Position numbers and translations under genes: made by a program | The notes under the pieces: generated by a model | Databases searched by the model: none | What the model was told of the DNA's origin: nothing | Seen by the model: only the letters and a program-made list of their open reading frames with translations | Assembly (NCBI GenBank): GCA_016788285.1 | Contig: JAEUSW010000323.1 | Coordinates: forward strand, 1 to 36,122 | Direction: 5' to 3' | Length of the DNA: 36,122 bases | Source: Flavobacteriales bacterium | GTDB taxonomy: Bacteria > Bacteroidota > Bacteroidia > Flavobacteriales_F > PHOS-HE28 | Part shown: one piece after another, positions 14,007 through 20,849 of the stretch | Layout: the number at the start of each line of letters is the position of its first letter | How positions within the stretch are numbered: position 1 is the first letter of the stretch

Positions 14007-14872
14007 AGCACGTTCAGCAATTGTTCCTTGATCTTCTCCAGGTCGTCCTTCATGCGCACCACCAGCTTCTGCAGGGCGGCGTCGTTGGCCTTGGAACCGA
14101 TGGTGTTCATCTCGCGCCCCATCTCCTGGGCGATGAAGCCCAGCTTGCGGCCCTGCTGGTCGGGGGCCGCCAGGGTCTCCAGGAAGTAGGCGCAATGGGC
14201 CTTCAGGCGCACCTTCTCCTCGTTGATGTCGAACTTCTCCAGGTAGTAGACGAGCTCCTGCTCGAAGCGGTTCCTGTCCACGGTGGCACCCAGCTCCTCC
14301 ACCTTGCTCCGCAGCCGGTCGCGCACGCGGTCGGTCCGCCCGGCGTCCAGCCGTTCCACCTCGGCCAGGAGGGCCTCCACCCGGCCCACGGTGGAGCGCA
14401 GGTCCTCCATCAGCCGCGCACCTTCCTCGGCGCGGAAGACGGTGAACGCCGCAGCGGCCTGGCGGACCAGGGCGAGCAAGGCCTCCCATTCGGCGGGGTC
14501 CGTGGGCTCGTCCATGGGCCTCGACTGCTCGGCCTGTCGGAGCACGATGCCCAGCAGGTCGGTGCTGTGCCCCGGGGCCACCGCGTCGGCCAGGGCCTTC
14601 AGTTGCTCGTACTGCGCCTTCACCACGGCGGCGTCCACGCCGGTCCGGTCCGCCGAACGCACGGGATCGATGTTCACGAAGAGCTCCACCTTGCCGCGCA
14701 CCACGCGTTCGGCGAGCCAGGCGCGCAGTTCGGCCTCGCGCTCGCGGTGCGCCGCCGGCAGCTTCACCAGCAGGTCCAGCTGCTTGCTGTTGAGCGAACG
14801 CAGCTCCACGCTCGCCTTGCGCTCGCCCACCGTGCCTTCCGCCCGGCCGAAACCGGTCATCGATCGCAGCAT
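14003..14872 (-). CDS. yicC: YicC/YloC-family endoribonuclease
   Basis: A 289-residue protein of the YicC family, whose E. coli member is a stress-linked endoribonuclease acting on small RNAs. Typical features are the start SMTGFGRAEG, the segment VELRSLNSKQLDL (about 22-34), and the C-terminal DUF1732 signature KFDINEEKVRLKAHCAYF followed by GRKLGFIAQEMGREMNTIGSKAND. The central part is helical and charged, as in the hexameric family. ATG 14872 is chosen; a second ATG four codons in is also possible. A TACCTTTG element lies 14 bases upstream. It heads the overlapping yicC-gmk-nadD unit, a gene order frequent in bacteria for yicC-gmk. Confidence 0.93.
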   Translation of the reverse strand: MLRSMTGFGRAEGTVGERKASVELRSLNSKQLDLLVKLPAAHREREAELRAWLAERVVRGKVELFVNIDPVRSADRTGVDAAVVKAQYEQLKALADAVAPGHSTDLLGIVLRQAEQSRPMDEPTDPAEWEALLALVRQAAAAFTVFRAEEGARLMEDLRSTVGRVEALLAEVERLDAGRTDRVRDRLRSKVEELGATVDRNRFEQELVYYLEKFDINEEKVRLKAHCAYFLETLAAPDQQGRKLGFIAQEMGREMNTIGSKANDAALQKLVVRMKDDLEKIKEQLLNVL

Positions 14873-14886
14873 CCCCTGGTTTTCGC

Positions 14887-14894
14887 CAAAGGTA
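14887..14894 (-). promoter_or_regulatory. -7 promoter element of yicC-gmk-nadD
   Basis: TACCTTTG on the minus strand matches the -7 consensus exactly and lies 14 bases upstream of the yicC start, inside the 32-base gap to the EamA gene. Confidence 0.5.
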
Positions 14895-14904
14895 TCGGCC
14901 GCCC

Positions 14905-15825
14905 TCACGTGCGACGGTCCGCGCGATTCACCAGGTGCACCCCCAGGAAGATGAGCGCCGCGCACAGCCCATGGACCGGGCGGATCGCCGGCGGGGCCGC
15001 GGTGATCGCCGAAGGAGCGATGCCCCCCAGCGCATACAGCCAGGCGAAGGCCACGGCCATCAGCGGCTGCAGGTAGATGTAGGTGCCCACCACCCCGGGG
15101 TCCACCACGCGCAGGGCCCAGGTGTTCAGGAGGTAGGCCACGAAGGTGACACCCACCACCACGAAGGCGATGGCCCCCCAGGTGCCGCCGTCCAGCGCCG
15201 CCCAGCGCACCCCCGCCATCTCGTGCCATCCGAACGGCAGCACCATCACCATGCCCACCGCGAAGCTCCAGGCCATCACGGTGACGGCGGTGTAGGTGCG
15301 CATCAGGGGCTTCACCAGCACCAGGTACAGCGCGAAGGAGGCGGCGTTCACCAGGATGAAGAGGTCGCCGGTGAGGGTGGCGCCCACATCGCCGCCCTCC
15401 GCGCCGCGCACCAGCAGCACCGTGGCCCCGGTGGCACCCAGGGCGATGCCCACGGCCTTGCCCCAGGTGACCCGCTCGCCGATGAGCACCGCCGCGAAGA
15501 CCAGCACCAGGATGGGCGCGGCCACCATGATGAGGCTGGCGTGCAGCGGACTGGTGCGCATCAGCCCGTGGAAGAAGCAGAGCTGATTGAGCGCCACGCC
15601 GAAGACCGCGCAGAGCAACAGGCGGGGCGCATCGCTCCAGGCCACGCGTTCGGGCCGCAGCAGGCGCAGCAGCCAGAAGAGGCCCACCGCCCCCAGCACC
15701 CGCACCAGGATGAAGCCGGACGGACCGATGACCCCGGGCATCAACCCCTTGGCCACAGCGTAGTTGGCCCCATAGATGAGGTTCACCACGAAGAGGGCCA
15801 GGTGGGCACCGGTGCGGGGGGACAT
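14905..15825 (-). CDS. EamA-family (DMT) membrane transporter
   Basis: A 306-residue protein with about ten hydrophobic helices in two homologous halves, as in drug/metabolite transporters. The first half begins at LALFVVNLIYGANYAVAKGL and includes GERVTWGKAVGIALGATGA, a classic EamA end-of-repeat segment. The second half includes SFALYLVLVKPLM and ends with HLVNRADRRT. The substrate cannot be deduced; EamA proteins export amino acids, nucleosides or other small metabolites. ATG 15825 (MSPRTGAHLAL) fits the start of the first helix better than the upstream in-frame ATGs. The gene diverges from the cystathionine enzyme with 140 bases between starts. Its stop lies just before the yicC promoter. 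Confidence 0.88.
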   Translation of the reverse strand: MSPRTGAHLALFVVNLIYGANYAVAKGLMPGVIGPSGFILVRVLGAVGLFWLLRLLRPERVAWSDAPRLLLCAVFGVALNQLCFFHGLMRTSPLHASLIMVAAPILVLVFAAVLIGERVTWGKAVGIALGATGATVLLVRGAEGGDVGATLTGDLFILVNAASFALYLVLVKPLMRTYTAVTVMAWSFAVGMVMVLPFGWHEMAGVRWAALDGGTWGAIAFVVVGVTFVAYLLNTWALRVVDPGVVGTYIYLQPLMAVAFAWLYALGGIAPSAITAAPPAIRPVHGLCAALIFLGVHLVNRADRRT

Positions 15826-15929
15826 GCGGAGGACCGGGCGGCGGCAAGGGGCCGCGGCCGTGGAGGGATGGGCAAATAGACGAAGGGAAGGCGATCGGGA
15901 GGAGTTCCGCCCGCTGCAACCCATCCCTC

Positions 15930-15937
15930 TACCTTCG
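15930..15937 (+). promoter_or_regulatory. -7-like promoter element of the cystathionine enzyme gene
   Basis: TACCTTCG, one base from TAnnTTTG, 28 bases upstream of ATG 15966 in the divergent 140-base gap. Confidence 0.4.
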
Positions 15938-15965
15938 CGGCGCAGCAACCAAGCCTCCCGACCCC

Positions 15966-17111
15966 ATGAGCCATCGCTTCGGCACCAAGGCCGTGCACGC
16001 CGGCGTGGAACCCGACCCCGCCACGGGCGCCATCATGACGCCGATCTACCAGACCAGCACCTATGTGCAGGCCGCGCCCGGCGACCACAAGGGCTATGAG
16101 TACAGCCGTACCCACAACCCCACGCGCACCGCGCTGCAGCGGGCCCTGGCCGAACTGGAGAACGGGCGCCATGGCCTGTGCTTCGCCACCGGCATGGCCA
16201 GCATCGATGCGCTGATCAAGCTGCTGAAGCCGGGCGACCACGTGGTGAGCACCAACGACCTCTACGGCGGCACCTACCGCCTGTTCACCAAGATCTTCGA
16301 GGGCTTCGGCATCCGCTTCAGCTTCGTGGACATGGCCGATCCGGCCAACGTAAAGCACGCCCTGACGCCCACCACCCGCCTGATCTGGGTGGAGACCCCC
16401 ACCAACCCGCTGCTGAAGGTGATCGACATCGCAGCCATGGCCGCGCTGGCCAAAGCGAAGGGCTGCTGGCTGGCCGTGGACAACACCTTCGCCAGCCCGG
16501 CGCTGCAGAATCCGCTCGATCGGGGCGCCGACATCGTGATGCACTCGGCCACCAAGTACCTGGGCGGCCACAGCGATGTGGTGATGGGCGCGCTGGTGGT
16601 GAACGACGATGCCCTGGCCGAGCGCCTGGCCTTCGTGCAGAACAGCAGCGGCGCCACCCCTGGCCCCATGGACTGCTTCCTGGTGCTGCGCGGCCTGAAG
16701 ACCCTGCACCTGCGCATGGAGCGGCACTGCGCCAACGGCGAGGCGGTGGCCCACTTCCTGAAGGCCCACCCCAAGGTGGAGCGCGTCTACTGGCCGGGCC
16801 TTCCGGAGCACACCGGCCACGCGGCGGCGCGCGCCCAGATGAGCGGCTTCGGTGGCATGGTGAGCTTCACCCTGAAGGGCGACTGCATGGAGGACGCCAC
16901 GCGGGTGCTGTCCCGCACCTCCCTCTTCGCCCTGGCCGAATCCCTGGGCGGCGTGGAGAGCCTCATCGGGCACCCGGCCAGCATGACGCACGCCAGCATC
17001 CCCCGCGAGGAGCGCCTCCGCAATGGCCTGGCCGACACCCTGATCCGGCTCAGCGTGGGCACCGAGGATGCCGCCGACCTGATCGACGACCTGAAGGCCG
17101 CGATCGGTTGA
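15966..17111 (+). CDS. cystathionine gamma-synthase/gamma-lyase family enzyme
   Basis: A 381-residue PLP-dependent trans-sulfuration enzyme. The N terminus FGTKAVHAGVEPDPATGA is typical, and the tetramer segment YEYSRTHNPTR contributes to the phosphate site. The cofactor is held by D172 in VDNTFASP and the Schiff-base lysine K197 in SATKYLGGHSD; Y100 in DLYGGTYRLF stacks on the ring. SLGGVESLIGHPASMTHAS near the C terminus binds the substrate carboxylate. The family includes cystathionine gamma-synthase (metB), gamma-lyase and homocysteine-forming enzymes, which sequence reading alone does not separate; in this phylum the gene is usually named gamma-synthase. It stands alone on the plus strand and 170 bases separate it from the metalloprotease. 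Confidence 0.9.
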   Translation: MSHRFGTKAVHAGVEPDPATGAIMTPIYQTSTYVQAAPGDHKGYEYSRTHNPTRTALQRALAELENGRHGLCFATGMASIDALIKLLKPGDHVVSTNDLYGGTYRLFTKIFEGFGIRFSFVDMADPANVKHALTPTTRLIWVETPTNPLLKVIDIAAMAALAKAKGCWLAVDNTFASPALQNPLDRGADIVMHSATKYLGGHSDVVMGALVVNDDALAERLAFVQNSSGATPGPMDCFLVLRGLKTLHLRMERHCANGEAVAHFLKAHPKVERVYWPGLPEHTGHAAARAQMSGFGGMVSFTLKGDCMEDATRVLSRTSLFALAESLGGVESLIGHPASMTHASIPREERLRNGLADTLIRLSVGTEDAADLIDDLKAAIG

Positions 17112-17226
17112 CGGGGTCGAACGGACGACGGATCGGTCCGGGGGCACACCACTGATCGTCAGGCGCTTGTAAGCTTCCTCTCGGATCCCAAGGATCGGGG
17201 CGAAATGCAGGCTTGCTGACCAACCG

Positions 17227-17253
17227 TTGGCAGGGGGTGGGCGTTTATCTTGC
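17227..17253 (+). promoter_or_regulatory. candidate promoter of the M43 protease gene
   Basis: TTG at 17227-17229 and TATCTTGC at 17246-17253, with 16 bases between them. Both boxes are recognisable but spacing and last bases deviate from the phylum consensus. The start codon is 30 bases further on. Confidence 0.35.
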
Positions 17254-17282
17254 GCTCCGCTTCTTCCGAGCGCCCCCTTGCG

Positions 17283-19382
17283 ATGACCCACACGAACCCG
17301 TTCGGGCCCCTGCTTCTGGCGGCCCTGATCCCCTTCGGCCCTGTGCAGGCCCAACAGGACGCCCCCTTCCATTGCAGCACACACGGCCTGGAGCACCTGG
17401 CCCCGCTGCACCAGAACGACCCGCAACGGTTGCAGCGCATCGCTGATGATGAGGCCGCCCTGGAGGCCTACACCCAGCAGTATGCCCAGTTGAGCGAAGC
17501 TGAGCGCGGCGGAAACACCTACGTGCTGCCTGTCGTGTTCCACATCATCCACAACAACGGGCCGGAGAACATCAGCGACGCCCAGGTGCATGACGCCATC
17601 CGCGTGCTGAACGACGACTTCAACAAACTGAACGCCGACTGGGACAACGTGCGCCCGGAGTTCCTGGGCATCGTGGCCGATGTGGGCATCACCTTCCGGC
17701 TGGCCCAGCTCGACCCCGACGGCAACTGCACCAGCGGCATCAACCGGATCCAGAGCATCCTGACCAACGACGGCACGCAGGACATGAAGGACCTGATCCA
17801 GTGGCCGCGGGACATGTACCTCAACGTATGGGTCTGCGCCTATGCGGACGGAGCGGCCGGGTACACGCTGACACCGGGCTCGGTGAACAGCTCCTGGGCC
17901 GCGGCGGCCGATGGCATCGTGCTCCTGCACAACTACACGGGAAGCATCGGCACCAGCAGCGTGGGCCGCTCCCGCACCCTCACGCACGAGGTGGGCCACT
18001 GGATCAACCTGCGCCACACCTGGGGCCCCACCAACGAACCGGGCCTCGCCAGCAACTGCAACGAGGACGACAACGTGAGCGACACGCCGAACACGGAGGG
18101 CTGGACCAGCTGCACCCTGTCCGGGGCCACCTGCAACAGCCCGTTGGACAACGTGGAGAACTACATGGAGTACTCGTACTGCTCGAAGATGTTCACCGAA
18201 GGCCAGAAGACCCGGATGCTGGCCGCCCTGAACTCGGGCACCGCCCAGCGCAACCAGCTCTGGCAGCCGTCCAACCTGGCGGCCACCGGCACCACGGGCA
18301 CCGATGTCCTGTGCGCCGCGGCCTTCACCAGCGATCTTCGGGAGGTCTGCTCCGGTGGCGCGGTGCAGTTCACCGATGTGAGCTACCATGGCGCCACCAC
18401 CTGGGAATGGACGTTCCCCGGCGGCACTCCGTCCACGAGCACCGACCAGAACCCCGTGGTGACCTACGGCAGCCCCGGCCTCTACCCCGTGACCCTGGTG
18501 GTCGGCAATGGCAACACCCAGGTGAGCACCCAGGTGAACAACTACGTGATGGTGATGCCGGCCGCCGGTCTGGCGGTGCCCTACAGCGAAGGCTTCGAGG
18601 CGACCACCACCCTGCCCAACACCGACTGGGCCGTGAACGACGTGGGCGGGAACGGCGCCTTCCAGCTCGTGGGCACCACCGGCTACCAGAGCGCCAAGTG
18701 CGTGCGCCTCAACAACTACGTGAGCAGCGAGGGCGAGATCGACGAGCTGGTGAGCAACACGCTGGACATGAGCAACGCGAGCGACATCGTGATCAGCTAC
18801 CGCTATGCCTACGCGCAACGGAACACGCAGAACAACGATGTGCTGAAGCTGTATGTCAGCAAGGACTGCGGCGAGAGCTGGAGCCTGCGTGACATCCTCT
18901 ACGGCACGGGGGCGCTCAACACGGCCTCCCTGCAGACCAGCCCCTTCACGCCCACCAGCGAGGCGCAATGGGACGAGTCCGTGGTGGACAACATCAGCAC
19001 CACCTACCACGTGAGCGAGTTCCGCTTCAAGTTCGAGTTCGAGAGCGATGGCGGGAACAACCTGTTCATCGACAACATCAACGTGAACGGTGCACCGGTG
19101 GGCATGGCCGAGCTGGTGACCGAGGGCTCGGAGGGCCTGAGCGTGGTGCCCAACCCCGCGGGTGCCAACGCCGACCTGGTGATGGACCTGCGCGAGGGTG
19201 GTGCCCTGCAGGTGCAGGTCCTCGACCCGGTGGGCCGCCTGGTGGCCCAACTGCCGCAGCGCACGCTGCCGGCCGGCCTCAACCGACTGGCCCTGCCGGT
19301 GGATGCCCTGGCCAAGGGGGTCTATCTGGCGGTCATCCGGCAGAACGGGCGCACGCAGCTCACCCGCTTCACCAAGGAGTGA
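17283..19382 (+). CDS. M43-family (cytophagalysin-like) secreted metalloprotease with PKD and T9SS domains
   Basis: A 699-residue zinc protease. The signal peptide (to VQAQ) is predicted to leave an N-terminal Gln. After a short propeptide, the catalytic domain (about 80-335) contains the extended zinc motif HEVGH at 235-239 with H245 (HEVGHWINLRH), and a Met-turn region VENYMEYSYCSKMF, as in pappalysin/M43B enzymes. A PKD domain follows (WEWTFPGGTPST, about 365-430), then a jelly-roll-like region (about 435-610), and a T9SS sorting domain from VVPNPAGANADL to TRFTKE. ATG 17283 is chosen; a TTG start at 17250 would place eleven residues ahead of the signal peptide. The protein is likely exported to the cell surface or medium to digest proteins. 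Confidence 0.9.
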   Translation: MTHTNPFGPLLLAALIPFGPVQAQQDAPFHCSTHGLEHLAPLHQNDPQRLQRIADDEAALEAYTQQYAQLSEAERGGNTYVLPVVFHIIHNNGPENISDAQVHDAIRVLNDDFNKLNADWDNVRPEFLGIVADVGITFRLAQLDPDGNCTSGINRIQSILTNDGTQDMKDLIQWPRDMYLNVWVCAYADGAAGYTLTPGSVNSSWAAAADGIVLLHNYTGSIGTSSVGRSRTLTHEVGHWINLRHTWGPTNEPGLASNCNEDDNVSDTPNTEGWTSCTLSGATCNSPLDNVENYMEYSYCSKMFTEGQKTRMLAALNSGTAQRNQLWQPSNLAATGTTGTDVLCAAAFTSDLREVCSGGAVQFTDVSYHGATTWEWTFPGGTPSTSTDQNPVVTYGSPGLYPVTLVVGNGNTQVSTQVNNYVMVMPAAGLAVPYSEGFEATTTLPNTDWAVNDVGGNGAFQLVGTTGYQSAKCVRLNNYVSSEGEIDELVSNTLDMSNASDIVISYRYAYAQRNTQNNDVLKLYVSKDCGESWSLRDILYGTGALNTASLQTSPFTPTSEAQWDESVVDNISTTYHVSEFRFKFEFESDGGNNLFIDNINVNGAPVGMAELVTEGSEGLSVVPNPAGANADLVMDLREGGALQVQVLDPVGRLVAQLPQRTLPAGLNRLALPVDALAKGVYLAVIRQNGRTQLTRFTKE

Positions 19383-19399
19383 GCATCTTCCTCGCGAGA

Positions 19400-19435
19400 A
19401 CACGAAGGCCCGGTCGAACGACCGGGCCTTCGTGT
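19400..19435. terminator. bidirectional terminator
   Basis: A 16-bp stem (19400-19415 with 19420-19435) and 4-base loop sit between convergent genes ending at 19382 (+) and 19455 (-). The stem is perfect; both sides lack a long T-run. Confidence 0.85.
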
Positions 19436-19454
19436 GAAAGGACCGTGGGCCGGG

Positions 19455-19898
19455 TCACTCCTTGAAGCCCACGAGAATGGCCACACAGCCGACGTGCACC
19501 ATGTCGGTGCGCGCCTTGCCCGGCACCCACACCACCACCTTCATCTGCTGCGTGGAGGCCATGCGCAGGTCGAAGTGATGCTTGGGCTCATCGGCCAGGC
19601 TCTCGAACACGATCTTGTTGGAGGCGTCCATCAGCTTCCAGTTCACCTCGCCCAGGATGGGGTGGGTGCACACCATCACGCGGTATTCCTGCCCGCTGAA
19701 GAAGGTGAGGTTCACTTCGGCCTCCTCGCCGGGGGCGAGCTGGGCCGCGTTGAAGGACTCGTTGAACTTGTACGGTGCCAGCTCCGGCACGCACTTGTTC
19801 TTGGCGAAGCTGCGGCACTGGGCCTGCGCGGCGGTGGCGGCCATCAGCAGGGCACCGGCCAGGGCTGCGTGGGCGAGGGTCGTTCGCAAGGCGGTCAT
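19455..19898 (-). CDS. small secreted protein of unknown function, 147 residues
   Basis: The signal peptide (MTALRTTLAH to AQAQ) is predicted to leave Gln29 next to a cysteine (QCRSF). The mature part has four cysteines and the beta-rich pattern EVNLTFFSGQEYRVMV, LGEVNWKLMD and MKVVVWVPG. It reads like a small immunoglobulin-like or C2-like sandwich, with no catalytic motif. I recognise no named family. It begins 8 bases after the stop of the lipoprotein gene and is almost certainly co-transcribed with it, and both would act outside the inner membrane. The shared hairpin at 19400-19435 ends the unit. Confidence 0.7.
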   Translation of the reverse strand: MTALRTTLAHAALAGALLMAATAAQAQCRSFAKNKCVPELAPYKFNESFNAAQLAPGEEAEVNLTFFSGQEYRVMVCTHPILGEVNWKLMDASNKIVFESLADEPKHHFDLRMASTQQMKVVVWVPGKARTDMVHVGCVAILVGFKE

Positions 19899-19906
19899 GG
19901 CGGTGC

Positions 19907-20806
19907 TCAGTTGATGTAGGCGTTGCGGATGGTGGCGGTCCGTTCGGTGATCGCCTTCAGCTGATCGTCCGTGAGGGCCGCAGCGGGCTCTCCTCCACCG
20001 ATCACGGCCACACCGTTCTCCTGGGTCACTTGTGCGGGTGTTCCGGCCGCGGGCGCCGGACCGAAGAGGTCGGAAAGGGCCTTCAGGTCGGCCTTCGCCC
20101 CGTTGAGGGCCTCGTCGGTCCCCGTGTACGTGTTCATCAGCCCCAGCAGGTCGTTGAGGCTCAGGCGCTGCTCGGCGATGCGCGACCGGAGCTCCGGCGT
20201 GTCCTTGGTCCTGGCCACCTGCGTGGCGATGTACAGGCCTTCCACCCACCCCCCGGCGATCATCAGCGCGCTGATGTTGTCGCGCTCGTTCTCCTTCAGG
20301 TAGGCGTCCACGTTCCAGTAGGTCTCGCTGATGATGCTGAGGAGCGAATCGCGGTCGTTCATGTTCGCCTCCATGCGCTCCAACGTGGTGTCGTTGAAGG
20401 CGTTGCTCACCCCCAGGCGGTCGGCCAGCTTCTTGGCGCAGCTGGTGTAGAACATGCTCTCCTGCGTCTGGTTGTTCACGCTGGCGTAGCTGAGGTCGGC
20501 GCCGTAGATGCCCAGGTTCAGCGCCTGCTTGCTCGCGGCCGTGTACCGGTCCACGTTCTTCACGTCGTTCAGGATGTCCTTGTCGTACTCCGCGCCGGCC
20601 TTCCGGAGCAACGCCGCCGTCTCCATGGGGGACGGGATGTTGTAGAAGATGTTGCGGGTCTTCCGCATCCGCTCGGCCTGCGCCGCGGAATCCGCGCTGT
20701 CGGGCACGTTCAAGGTGTCCTGTTGGCCGCTTTCGCCGCCGCCACAGGCGACCAGCACGACCAGGGCGGCCGCCAGCGGCCACATGGTCCGGGAGGGGTG
20801 CATCAT
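19907..20806 (-). CDS. conserved Bacteroidota lipoprotein, 299 residues
   Basis: A lipoprotein with lipobox LVVLVAC (acylated Cys at about 21) followed by a Gly/Ser/Gln-rich linker. The mature domain is mostly helical. The segment IPSPMETAALLRKAGAEYD and then LNLGIYGADLSYASVNNQTQ is, from memory, conserved in Bacteroidota proteins of unknown function. The C terminus ends in IRNAYIN. ATG 20806 or the adjacent ATG 20803 gives a proper lipoprotein signal; the frame opens at 20905, inside polA. The gene follows polA by about 43 bases and precedes the small secreted protein by 8, so the three probably form one unit. Function cannot be assigned. Confidence 0.75.
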   Translation of the reverse strand: MMHPSRTMWPLAAALVVLVACGGGESGQQDTLNVPDSADSAAQAERMRKTRNIFYNIPSPMETAALLRKAGAEYDKDILNDVKNVDRYTAASKQALNLGIYGADLSYASVNNQTQESMFYTSCAKKLADRLGVSNAFNDTTLERMEANMNDRDSLLSIISETYWNVDAYLKENERDNISALMIAGGWVEGLYIATQVARTKDTPELRSRIAEQRLSLNDLLGLMNTYTGTDEALNGAKADLKALSDLFGPAPAAGTPAQVTQENGVAVIGGGEPAAALTDDQLKAITERTATIRNAYIN

Positions 20807-20849
20807 GGGATCCAGTCTGCGGTAAAGGTCCATCCGGACCGGCCGCGGG

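Noticed and set aside
15783-19403. 1206-codon open frame on the minus strand
   Set aside because: It is antisense to the trans-sulfuration enzyme and the M43 protease, is rich in Gly/Ala/His/Val and shows no domain; it is an artefact of high G+C codon usage.
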